From positions 1 to 64,000 of the forward strand of contig JAUXWT010000011.1 in the NCBI GenBank assembly GCA_030681475.1: DNA of 64,000 nt, in the 5' to 3' direction. Positions 9,550 to 15,978 of this stretch are shown here, piece after piece. Both the position numbers and the translations under genes were made by a program. The DNA comes from Bacteroidales bacterium. GTDB lineage: Bacteria; Bacteroidota; Bacteroidia; Bacteroidales; FEN-979. Below the pieces are notes generated by a model. It searched no databases, was not told the origin of the DNA, and saw only the letters and a program-made list of their open reading frames with translations. Within the stretch, counting starts at the first letter, position 1; each line of letters begins with the position of its first letter.

Positions 9550-9692
9550 AAGACGAAACAACCTCGCATACATGTCGCATGGAAGACGAAACAAGGCTTA
9601 GACAAAGACGAATGAAATGACAACACCGGATTTGTAAAATATTTTTTTCGGGGGACGCAACCTTTTTGCTGTTTCTCCTGTCGATAGATATA
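9550..9692. repeat. Diverged intergenic repeat, copy B (in gene-free 9490-9860)
   Basis: Second copy of the repeat described at 6590-6752, same orientation, with the shared block tgctgtttctcNtgtcgat at its right end. The two copies flank the SGNH/MBOAT pair. The remainder of the spacer up to 9860 holds a T-rich run and TTACCTTTTG (about 9804-9813), one base too long for a -7 element. Confidence 0.55.
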
Positions 9693-9860
9693 TTAGGCCA
9701 TTTTATGACCTGATATCATTTTCATCTTTTTCGGCAGGGGTGCAAAACGCTGCCAGAAACAGACAAATGATGACAAAAGACGACAATTTTTTTTTCGTGT
9801 ATTACCTTTTGATGATCAACCCGATTAACCTTTATAATCACTTATTAAAAACTCAAAACC

Positions 9861-10139
9861 ATGAAAACAACAAATGTCAGTCAAACGACCAATGCCGAAA
9901 TCTACCGGCTGGTGAAACAACTTGAACTACGCCTGGATGAAATACAGGCAAACAGCCTGCCCTGGCTCGATGCCGCGGATGTGTGCAGGAAACTCAAAAT
10001 CTCCAAACGGTCGCTCGACCGTTACCGGATGTCGGGGGCGCTTCCATACAGCAAAATCAAAAGGAAGATTTTCTATTCCGTGACCGATATTCTGCACTGC
10101 CTGGAGGACAACAGGGAACGGAAGGAGCGTATGTTATGA
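9861..10139 (+). CDS. Helix-turn-helix (HTH_17/MerR-like) DNA-binding protein
   Basis: Small putative DNA-binding protein of 92 residues. An N-terminal helix (EIYRLVKQLELRLDEIQAN, about 12-30) looks coiled-coil forming; residues 34-85 form a winged-helix-like domain with LDAADVCRKLKISKRSLDRY and SKIKRKIFYSVTDI, the pattern of the helix-turn-helix-17/excisionase group common in Bacteroidota. Role likely local regulation or recombination directionality; neither is shown. Its stop overlaps the next start as ATGA (10136-10139). Lying between inverted TTAAG arrays, it may be part of a small accessory unit. Confidence 0.7.
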   Translation: MKTTNVSQTTNAEIYRLVKQLELRLDEIQANSLPWLDAADVCRKLKISKRSLDRYRMSGALPYSKIKRKIFYSVTDILHCLEDNRERKERML

Positions 10140-10408
10140 ACTCCCGGTTAAACATGTCCGGCGTGAAATTTTCGCAAACGGTCACCGTCGCCGGCTTCAT
10201 CATGGGATTCGTGACCATATGGATCCACCTCGAGATCTGCATCGCGGAGATCAACGTGGACCTGACCAACCTTAAACAGGACGTGATCATGCATAAAACC
10301 GACAACCGCAAAGACATGGAATTATTACGGAACGACAACAACGACAACACGTTGGAAATTTTGCGGAAAGTGGATGAAATTCAGATATACCTTAGAAACA
10401 AAAAGTAA
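10136..10408 (+). CDS. Small single-pass membrane protein with coiled coil
   Basis: 90-residue protein of unknown function. Start chosen at the ATG overlapping the preceding TGA (ATGA), which implies translational coupling; a longer reading in the same frame would only add sequence overlapping the HTH gene. One hydrophobic helix spans about residues 14-32 (VTVAGFIMGFVTIWIHLEI), followed by a charged, heptad-like region rich in Asp, Asn, Leu and Ile up to the C-terminus. The layout recalls small membrane coiled-coil proteins such as holin or Bdr-like products, but no family assignment is justified. Probably co-transcribed with the HTH gene. Confidence 0.55.
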   Translation: MNSRLNMSGVKFSQTVTVAGFIMGFVTIWIHLEICIAEINVDLTNLKQDVIMHKTDNRKDMELLRNDNNDNTLEILRKVDEIQIYLRNKK

Positions 10409-10449
10409 GCAATGCAAACAATGCAGAGCAAATTATATGGCTTAATGAA

Positions 10450-10497
10450 AACACTTAAAACTTAATCACTTAAAACTTAATCACTTAAAACTTAAAA
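10450..10497. repeat. Inverted TTAAG-type tandem array
   Basis: Units acttaaa/acttaatc repeat about six times, the reverse complement of the array at 9431-9489. The pair brackets 9861-10408. A short extra unit (tacttaaaact) lies directly before the ATG at 10563. Confidence 0.85.
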
Positions 10498-10562
10498 ACA
10501 TTTGTACAAATCAACCGATTCTGGCCAGGATCACATTTATTCACACTTTAATACTTAAAACT

Positions 10563-11120
10563 ATGTCAACAGAACAAGAATTAACCAAAAACTACAGTGG
10601 CATTTTCGGGAACCAGGTGGTGCTTCGCAACCGCAGGGGGAAGAGCGTGATGACCATCCCGCTAAACAAGCCGAAAAAGGAGCCGACTGAAAAACAACGA
10701 AAAGTGCGCGAGAATTTCAAGCTTGCTTCACTTTACGCGCAGAACATCCTGCAGGATCCGGATATGCTGGTGGCCTATACTGCGAAGGCACGCAATGGCT
10801 TATCGGCATACATTGTCGCCATGACCGATTACCTGAGGCCGCCGGTTGTAGTTGAGATCAATACCGGCGATTACGATGGAAAACCGGGCAACAAGATTCA
10901 TGTTGTGGCATTTGATTTCTTTGCTATTACCGAGGTCACCGTTCAGATCCTCGACAACAAGGGTGTCGAAATCGAAAAGGGCAACTGTGTGCAGGATCCT
11001 GTTACCGGCAACTTCGACTTCACCGCCACTGTTGTCATTGACAACCTGAAGGGCGTGGCGGTCATCGCCAAAGCGTCCGACTATCCCGGCCACACCGGCC
11101 GACTATCTGTAATCCTCTAA
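10563..11120 (+). CDS. Unknown protein with C-terminal beta-sandwich-like region
   Basis: 185-residue protein without a recognised family. Residues 1-45 are basic and polar (GNQVVLRNRRGKSVMTIPL, KPKKEPTEKQRKVRENF), residues 50-85 look helical (ASLYAQNILQDPDMLVAY), and 95-185 alternate beta strands in a pattern resembling an immunoglobulin-like sandwich (KIHVVAFDFFAITEVTVQI, FDFTATVVIDNLKGVAVIA). No signal peptide. It is GC-richer than the upstream polysaccharide genes and is followed by a strong intrinsic terminator, so it is an expressed unit in its own right. The repetitive leader immediately before the ATG is of the TTAAG type. Secreted/structural versus DNA-associated roles cannot be separated. 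Confidence 0.6.
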   Translation: MSTEQELTKNYSGIFGNQVVLRNRRGKSVMTIPLNKPKKEPTEKQRKVRENFKLASLYAQNILQDPDMLVAYTAKARNGLSAYIVAMTDYLRPPVVVEINTGDYDGKPGNKIHVVAFDFFAITEVTVQILDNKGVEIEKGNCVQDPVTGNFDFTATVVIDNLKGVAVIAKASDYPGHTGRLSVIL

Positions 11121-11143
11121 CGAGGGTTATCTTCACCATGCAA

Positions 11144-11173
11144 AGGGGAGTCCGGATACGGATTCCCTTTTTT
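11144..11173 (+). terminator. Rho-independent terminator
   Basis: gggagtccg (11146-11154) pairs with cggattccc (11159-11167) around a gata loop, nine pairs with one G-U, followed by six T residues. It lies 24 bp after the stop of the 185-residue gene. Confidence 0.9.
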
Positions 11174-11240
11174 GCTTTTCCTGGCAAAGCATGCTGATAA
11201 ATTTTTATGTTGCTTCAAATGTCAAACGATCAGATTTTAC

Positions 11241-11332
11241 GCTGTGAACCTCTGTGACTACTCTGTGAACCTCTGTGTAACAATATTTTATAACACAGAG
11301 AACCACGGAGAAGACACAGAGAACCACAGAGA
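11241..11332. repeat. Imperfect palindrome of CTCTGTGAAC units, copy 1
   Basis: Left arm repeats ctgtgaac/ctctgtga, right arm repeats cacagaga/accacgga; the two are inverted around a taacaatattttataac centre. A nearly identical copy lies at 14087-14177. The right arm ends five bases before a GxxExxY relic. Confidence 0.85.
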
Positions 11333-11336
11333 TTAT

Positions 11337-11434
11337 ATGGGTTTGCCGCTGGTTTATAAAGGGATTCAATTGGATGTGGGATATCGCATCGATTATTGGT
11401 GAGCGACTTTATTATCGTTGAGATCAAATCGTTT
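11337..11434 (+). pseudogene. Relic of a GxxExxY (PD-(D/E)XK) gene
   Basis: From 11337 the plus strand reads LPLVYKGIQLDVGYRIDYW and then stops (11400-11402). Shifting frame at 11402 continues as SDFIIVEIKS. Together this is the central core of GxxExxY proteins, where the Asp of YRID and the E-x-K of VEIKS belong to the nuclease-like active site. The N-terminal third with the name-giving motif and the C-terminal third are absent. The left flank is the CACAGAG palindrome and the right flank (about 11438-11477) has cgcaactctg repeats. Clearly decayed; no product expected. The 406-bp stretch 11121-11526 has no other gene. Confidence 0.75.
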
Positions 11435-11526
11435 TTTCCGCGCAACTCTGCGTATAACTCTGCGCAACTCTGCGAGATATTATGTTCACACAACACTTTG
11501 TGAAACCCTTGTCGATTGAAAGCCTG

Positions 11527-11733
11527 CTATTTTTCTTTAATCATGCTTTGGTACGCCATAGCCTCTTTACTTATCTGCTCAATCGTTTTTTCCCGCCACA
11601 AATCCTGATTCCATTTTGTGTAATCAAAAGGATCACGTATGAGTAGACTGATAAATTTCTCAACACCCAAATCACCCAGAGCCTCAAAAAGTGCTTGAAA
11701 CCCTTTTCTTCTAATTTCAGTTTCGGTCAACAT
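11527..11733 (-). CDS. Putative antitoxin partner of PIN-domain protein
   Basis: 68-residue protein encoded three bases after the PIN gene's stop. It begins MLTETEIRRKGFQALFEALG and contains FISLLIRDPFDYTKWNQDLW, a helical acidic-aromatic pattern seen in small proteins paired with PIN toxins. No obvious ribbon-helix-helix or AbrB DNA-binding fold is visible, so it may neutralise by direct binding. Order is unusual (toxin first). The call rests mainly on size and pairing. Likely role: counteracting the neighbouring RNase and possibly autoregulating the operon. Confidence 0.55.
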   Translation of the reverse strand: MLTETEIRRKGFQALFEALGDLGVEKFISLLIRDPFDYTKWNQDLWREKTIEQISKEAMAYQSMIKEK

Positions 11734-11736
11734 GGA

Positions 11737-12177
11737 TCATGCTTCTGTTAAATTAATTATTTCAATCGGGTTACAAGCTTTAATTAATTTGCAACCGTTC
11801 ATTTTTTTTAGAATTTGATCATCAGTTGTAATAAAATAGTCACAATTTGCATCGATAGCACAAGCTATATGTAAAGCATCTTTTGCTCTGACACCAAGAT
11901 TTTCAATCTGTTTTGCATTATTTAGCAATGTTGAATTTTCAATGACTTGTTTGAAAGATCTGTTTTTCCAGTTCTCAATGATCGTCTGCCGATCAATAAA
12001 AGGATTCATTGAATTTTCATAGTCCAGAATATAAGACCATGCTAAAAGAAACTCTTTTTGGACTATTTTAAACTGAATATGTAATTTGGCCTCCGTTTCA
12101 ATGCGTATTCGAATATGCGTTTGATCGTCAAAAGGTCTGTTAAAACAGCAGTTGTCAAGATAAAGTTTTAAAGACAT
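11737..12177 (-). CDS. PIN-domain endoribonuclease, probable toxin
   Basis: 146-residue protein with the PIN-fold acidic set: D8 in LYLDNCCFNRPFD, E54 in LDYEN, D100 in RAKDALHIACAIDANCDYF and D119/D120 in TTDDQIL. These residues bind Mg2+ in VapC-like RNases. Complete length for a single PIN domain. It is first in a two-gene minus-strand unit with a small putative antitoxin, and has its own promoter (12192-12220). Role inferred as a type II toxin cleaving RNA; target unknown. It sits in a repeat-rich accessory stretch, consistent with horizontal acquisition. Confidence 0.8.
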   Translation of the reverse strand: MSLKLYLDNCCFNRPFDDQTHIRIRIETEAKLHIQFKIVQKEFLLAWSYILDYENSMNPFIDRQTIIENWKNRSFKQVIENSTLLNNAKQIENLGVRAKDALHIACAIDANCDYFITTDDQILKKMNGCKLIKACNPIEIINLTEA

Positions 12178-12191
12178 TAGCTCTTTTTTTA

Positions 12192-12220
12192 CAAATATAC
12201 GAAATTCATAATGGGTTCAA
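12192..12220 (-). promoter_or_regulatory. Bacteroidota promoter of the PIN toxin pair
   Basis: On the minus strand TATATTTG (12192-12199) fits the TAnnTTTG -7 element, and TTG (12218-12220) lies 18 bp upstream. The start codon follows after a 14-base gap. Confidence 0.65.
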
Positions 12221-12274
12221 GTATTTTAGGTTCAGTGGCCATTGTAAGATTTGGACAGGTTGAACTTCATGGAG

Positions 12275-12294
12275 TTTAATGTTATTATACTGAA
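12275..12294. repeat. 20-bp direct repeat, left copy
   Basis: tttaatgttattatactgaa is identical to 13979-13998. The pair encloses the AAA ATPase gene and one REP block, about 1.7 kb. Confidence 0.9.
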
Positions 12295-12303
12295 AAAAAT
12301 ATT

Positions 12304-12656
12304 TCGGGGTTTATGGGTCATCGATCCTGCGTCTTTAATAATCATGACACCCCTTTCGGGGTTATTCTTGAAATTTTTCTTTCGGCATTAATCATTTTCC
12401 AACCAGCGTCACTAAGCCCGAAGGGCTGACATGATTCTAACAGGGAACGGGTAAGCAGATGCACAAACCCCGAAGGGGTGGCATTATTTTTCATGCCTGT
12501 CAAATATTAATCGAATATGGAAATGCTTCGTATAAACAGATGCTAAGATTACTTCACGCCGGCTTGCTTCATTCATAAATCAAAATTCCAAAATCGTCAT
12601 TTCATTCGTCATTCGTCAATCTTGTTCATTCGTCATTCCTTGTTAAATCTTGTTCA
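12304..12656. repeat. REP block A (in gene-free 12178-12713)
   Basis: Contains hairpins acccctttcggggt, gcccgaagggc and accccgaaggggt, then a tail of tcattcgt units (about 12600-12640). It is near-identical to 14196-14459 except that the second copy lacks about 76 bp. The hairpin part matches the REPs beside the transposase at 36.7 kb. No gene lies between 12178 and 12713. Confidence 0.85.
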
Positions 12657-12713
12657 ATCGCTATACTCTTAGTTGACCAGGATGCGTTGCTTATTTACTG
12701 CCCTTAGGAAAAC

Positions 12714-13979
12714 CTACTCAATCAGCCATTTATAGGCTGGAGTCAATTGAATTTTCAGATCGTCTTTCTCAATTACTTCTTCTTTATCCCATGTAATGAT
12801 TAACAGGTTTTTACAGTTCAATTCGGCAGAGGCGCCTGTTAATGATTCTGTTTCACGCTTACAGGTTTTCGAAGTAGAGATGTCGTAGCATACTTGAATT
12901 AATTGCTTAACAATGTGTCCTTGCCTTAGCACGAAATCAACTTCTTTACCGTTTCGACTGCGATAATAGAACAATTCCAATCCGGGTTGATAATTTCGTC
13001 GCAACAATTCTATAAAAACAAGGTTTTCGAGTAGTCGTCCAAAATTAGGTGATAACTCAAACGAACGTGCCCTGATAAAACCATTGTCAATTACATACGT
13101 TTTTTTTGGTGATTTTTGCTGTGTTTTTATTTTAGTGTCGTAGCGGGTTAAACTGAAAAACAGAAATGGTTCTTCCAGATAACCCATAAATTTTTGTACA
13201 GTTGCCACACTGTTAAAATTCAAATGTGCTTTTAGTTGATTGGAAGAATATGGATTTGTGTAGTTTGCCAGTAAATAATTCGACAAATCATACAGTTGTT
13301 GCGTTTGCCTGATTTGAAATCGTTTGAGAACATCTTTAAGTAGAATGGAATCAAACAGCGAGGAGAGGTAGTTTTTTAAAATTACCGGATGTAATACTGT
13401 TTCGGGAAAGCCCCCGTCAAGCATGTAGGTGTTCAATTTGCTCAGAATGTTTCCCAATTCGGGTGGGGTAAGTTCAGTTTGGCTGGTAAAAGCAACTTTT
13501 TGAAATCGGATTACCTCGGCAAAACTGAATGGAAAAACAGAGATTTGTAAGTATCGCCCGGTGAGCGACGATGCCAACTCATGAGAAAGAAGGTTGGCAT
13601 TTGAACCGGTAACAACGAGATTGACCCCTCTGCGAAACAATTTATTTACCCACAACTCCCATTTTGAAAGATTTTGTATCTCATCGAGAAGTAAGAAGTT
13701 AAATCCGCTGTATATCTCATTGAGAGATTGAATAACTGCATCCTCATCGAAATGGGTTAAAAGCAAATCATCATCAAAATTGAGATAAGCAAAATTCTGT
13801 TCTTTAAGTATTTGAAGCGCCAGAACAGATTTCCCTGCCCTACGCGGACCGGTTATAAGTTTTATAAGCGATGTAGCAAGAAAGCCGGCAATCGAATCAT
13901 CATCCATGCGTTGGATGTAATTTTGATTCAGCAGCATATCCCGCTCTTCTCTTTGCTGATTTATTATACTTTTAATCAT
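12714..13979 (-). CDS. AAA_14/DUF4143-type ATPase
   Basis: 421-residue ATPase of the AAA_14-DUF4143 family, whose biological role is not established. Walker A is GPRRAGKS (about 44-51), Walker B FLLLDEIQ (about 93-100), with the sensor-like TGSNANLLSHELASSLTGR following. The C-terminal DUF4143 domain includes YYRSRNGKEVDFVL, an Asp/Lys arrangement resembling a PD-(D/E)XK core. The first 14 residues may be untranslated, since Met-15 gives the more usual N-terminus. A TAAATTTG -7 element lies upstream. It is flanked by identical 20-bp direct repeats, which suggests it arrived or duplicated as a unit. Such genes are frequent in multicopy in Bacteroidota and archaea. Confidence 0.82.
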   Translation of the reverse strand: MIKSIINQQREERDMLLNQNYIQRMDDDSIAGFLATSLIKLITGPRRAGKSVLALQILKEQNFAYLNFDDDLLLTHFDEDAVIQSLNEIYSGFNFLLLDEIQNLSKWELWVNKLFRRGVNLVVTGSNANLLSHELASSLTGRYLQISVFPFSFAEVIRFQKVAFTSQTELTPPELGNILSKLNTYMLDGGFPETVLHPVILKNYLSSLFDSILLKDVLKRFQIRQTQQLYDLSNYLLANYTNPYSSNQLKAHLNFNSVATVQKFMGYLEEPFLFFSLTRYDTKIKTQQKSPKKTYVIDNGFIRARSFELSPNFGRLLENLVFIELLRRNYQPGLELFYYRSRNGKEVDFVLRQGHIVKQLIQVCYDISTSKTCKRETESLTGASAELNCKNLLIITWDKEEVIEKDDLKIQLTPAYKWLIE

Positions 13980-13998
13980 TTAATGTTATTATACTGAA
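13979..13998. repeat. 20-bp direct repeat, right copy
   Basis: Identical to 12275-12294. Its first base is also the first base of the ATPase start codon, so the repeat forms the immediate 5' leader of the gene. Confidence 0.9.
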
Positions 13999-14006
13999 CA
14001 AATTTA
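13999..14006 (-). promoter_or_regulatory. -7 element of the AAA ATPase gene
   Basis: TAAATTTG on the minus strand, 20 bp before the first ATG, directly next to the right 20-bp repeat. No convincing TTG element at the expected distance. Confidence 0.45.
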
Positions 14007-14086
14007 CGGTATTTTATTCAGTTTGCCGGATAAAGTGATAGAACATCAGGTGTCCGAAAATTAAACATACAACGCTGCGAACTAAT

Positions 14087-14177
14087 CTGTGAACCGCTGT
14101 GACTACTCTGTGAACCTCTGTGTAACAATATTTTATTACACAGAGTACCACGGAGGAGGCACAGAGAACCACAGAGA
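14087..14177. repeat. Imperfect palindrome of CTCTGTGAAC units, copy 2
   Basis: About 90 bp nearly identical to 11241-11332, including the centre taacaatattttatta. Unlike copy 1 it has no recognisable gene relic beside it. It lies in the gene-free stretch 13980-14445. Confidence 0.85.
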
Positions 14178-14195
14178 TCACGGGAAACAAACATA

Positions 14196-14459
14196 TCGGG
14201 GTTTATGGGTCATCGATCCTGCGTCTTTAATAATCATGACACCCCTTTCGGGATTATTCTTGAAATTTATCTTTCGGAAATAATCATTTTTCAACCAGCG
14301 TCACTAAGCCCGAAGGGCTGACATGATTCTAACAGGGAACGGGCAAGCGGATTCACAAACCCCGAAGATCACTTTACGCCGGCTTGCTTCATTCGTAAAT
14401 CAACATTCCAAAATCGTCATTTCATTCGTTATTCGTAAGTCTTGTTCATTCGTAAATTC
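14196..14459. repeat. REP block B
   Basis: Second copy of the 12304-12656 block, same orientation, about 76 bp shorter because the segment after ccccgaag is missing. Its tcattcgt tail runs into the AbiEii gene and supplies that gene's stop codon (14446-14448). Confidence 0.85.
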
Positions 14460-15177
14460 TTTTCCTGATCGCCGGCCTGGCTTCTTCGATCGGGATCTTT
14501 CCAGCGCCAAGCGAGTTGTCCCCGGCCAGCAGGAAATCACTGGAAATGCGATTGAGTTTTTCTTGAAACGCTGGTTGGTCAACCGGGTTTTTAAGCCAAA
14601 GTTGACCGGAAAGCCATTCGACCGGGAATGTGGTCAGACGCATAAGTACATCTTCTTCATTCATAAGTTGTTTGAGGGTTGCCCGTTCGTATATTGTTCT
14701 CCAGTTAAATGAATAACTTTCAGAGAGTGTAACAATGTCAAAAACATCCTTCGCTTCATCCCTGCTCAGCATCGCGCCAAGTTTATTGGCAAGAATATTT
14801 CCGGGATTATCGAGGGGAACCTCATTACAGAATAAAACCGGCCCCCAATGTTCGCCGGTATCATTGACAAATTCCAGTTTCATCTTTACTTTATCACCAA
14901 CCCAGATTCTTACAAATTCCTCCGTATCCACAGTTGATTTGGTATCTACGGGAAGATTGACGACCAGGTGTTTATAGATCAGGTTGACCGTTTTTTTAAA
15001 CCCCGGGTCGCGGTTGACAAAAAAATCAAGATCATCACTGAACCGGTGGTCAAGGTAATAACGACCCAAAGCTGTACCTCCGGTGAGGTAAAAAGGGCTT
15101 AAATGGTTTTCGAGCACTTCAAGCGCTTTATCCTGAAGCAGATAAAGACTCTTGTAATCTGGAACGGATAAATTCAT
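14446..15177 (-). CDS. AbiEii/AbiGii-type nucleotidyltransferase toxin
   Basis: 243-residue nucleotidyltransferase of the AbiEii/AbiGii family, toxin half of type IV-like abortive infection systems, which transfer nucleotides to tRNA or similar targets. Core motifs: FYLTGGTALGRYYL (about 29-42), HRFSDDLDFF (44-53) with the metal-binding D49 and D51, and RDEAKDVFDI, the KDxxDI motif. The start at 15177 lies inside the preceding gene (50-base overlap) and matches the family's N-terminus. The last codons RIYE and the TGA are made of the intergenic tcattcgt repeat, so the true C-terminus may have been altered. Confidence 0.82.
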   Translation of the reverse strand: MNLSVPDYKSLYLLQDKALEVLENHLSPFYLTGGTALGRYYLDHRFSDDLDFFVNRDPGFKKTVNLIYKHLVVNLPVDTKSTVDTEEFVRIWVGDKVKMKLEFVNDTGEHWGPVLFCNEVPLDNPGNILANKLGAMLSRDEAKDVFDIVTLSESYSFNWRTIYERATLKQLMNEEDVLMRLTTFPVEWLSGQLWLKNPVDQPAFQEKLNRISSDFLLAGDNSLGAGKIPIEEARPAIRKRIYE

Positions 15178-15520
15178 AACGCGTGGTCAGGGATTTGAAT
15201 CTCAACGATTGTATGGTTTTATCAGTAAGCAATTGTAAAATTCTTTCCGGAGGGATTATTTTAAGAATTGTAAACCATGAAAATGATTCCAGCAACTTCC
15301 GGAACAAGGTCGCTTCGGTATAATGCCCCGCCTTTTCGCGTTTGCCTTCCAGCACCTCCAGGCATTGTTCCGGGGCAATATTGTAATCCCACATCAGGGA
15401 TCGCATGAGGTCAAGGCGTTCTTCGAGCGGAGCGGGCATAAGATCAGTTGAGGATAATTGATTGGCTGCTGAAAGATCATCTTGTGCGGCATATAACCAT
15501 GCCTCAGTCATTTTTTTCAT
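15128..15520 (-). CDS. HEPN-start / DUF6922-like chimera
   Basis: 130-residue protein that looks like a fusion. Residues 1-22 (TEAWLYAAQDDLSAANQL) are the typical first helix of HEPN-domain RNases, yet the rest of a HEPN domain, including the RxxxxH active site, is missing. Residues about 35-125 (MWDYNIAPEQCLEVL, FSWFTILKIIPPERILQLL) resemble the small proteins found upstream of AbiEii genes (DUF6922-like), probably the antitoxin side. It overlaps the MNT gene by 17 bases and AbiEii by 50, so all three are one operon. I infer a deletion that joined an MNT-HEPN module to an AbiE-type module. Confidence 0.55.
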   Translation of the reverse strand: MKKMTEAWLYAAQDDLSAANQLSSTDLMPAPLEERLDLMRSLMWDYNIAPEQCLEVLEGKREKAGHYTEATLFRKLLESFSWFTILKIIPPERILQLLTDKTIQSLRFKSLTTRYEFIRSRLQESLSASG

Positions 15521-15860
15521 AGAGTATGATCCCGTTTGTATCGATCTCTCTGTTAAAGGCGCTTTTCAAATTTATAAACTGCTGGTACATTGGCCTGGTG
15601 TGTACAATTAGGTCTAATGGATAAGCTTCGCGGATAAAAGAGAGCGCTTTAGCAATGCGGACTTTGATTTTCATTTTTTCAGAAAAACTTTGGGGAATAT
15701 ATCCCTCATCAGTTACGACCAACAGATCAATATCACTGTCTTTAACTGCCCGGCCGGTAGCATGAGAGCCAAATAAAATTACTTTATGAACTCCCGAACC
15801 CTCAAGGGCAAGAATGATCCTTTTTTTCATCTGCTCATCTAAAAAACCACCAGTCTTCAT
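15504..15860 (-). CDS. MNT-type minimal nucleotidyltransferase
   Basis: 118-residue protein of the MNT family (Pol beta superfamily). The catalytic signature is VILFGSHATGRAVKDSDIDL (about 27-46), with GS at 31-32 and the Asp pair D43/D45. MNT proteins usually act as antitoxins that AMPylate a HEPN partner encoded next to them. Here the expected HEPN gene is reduced to its first helix fused to another protein. The C-terminal half (YPLDLIVHTRPMYQQF) contains the third acidic strand. Upstream lies a TATATTTG -7 element. Whether it still has a partner is unclear. Confidence 0.82.
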   Translation of the reverse strand: MKTGGFLDEQMKKRIILALEGSGVHKVILFGSHATGRAVKDSDIDLLVVTDEGYIPQSFSEKMKIKVRIAKALSFIREAYPLDLIVHTRPMYQQFINLKSAFNREIDTNGIILYEKND

Positions 15861-15923
15861 TTTTAATCATTCAGAGTTTATTATTTATCAAGCAGCTTCT
15901 CAGCAATAAATGCAATTCATTTA

Positions 15924-15931
15924 CAAATATA
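15924..15931 (-). promoter_or_regulatory. -7 element of the MNT operon
   Basis: TATATTTG on the minus strand, 63 bp before the MNT start. No clear TTG element at the normal spacing, so this is a half-supported promoter. Confidence 0.45.
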
Positions 15932-15978
15932 CAAAACAATATCAATCGCCGGTTTGCGGTTCAAAGGTTATAATTGTA

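Noticed and set aside
11172-11402. 76-codon reading frame as a real gene
   Set aside because: Most of it is translated palindromic repeat; only the end is a relic of GxxExxY, which continues in another frame.
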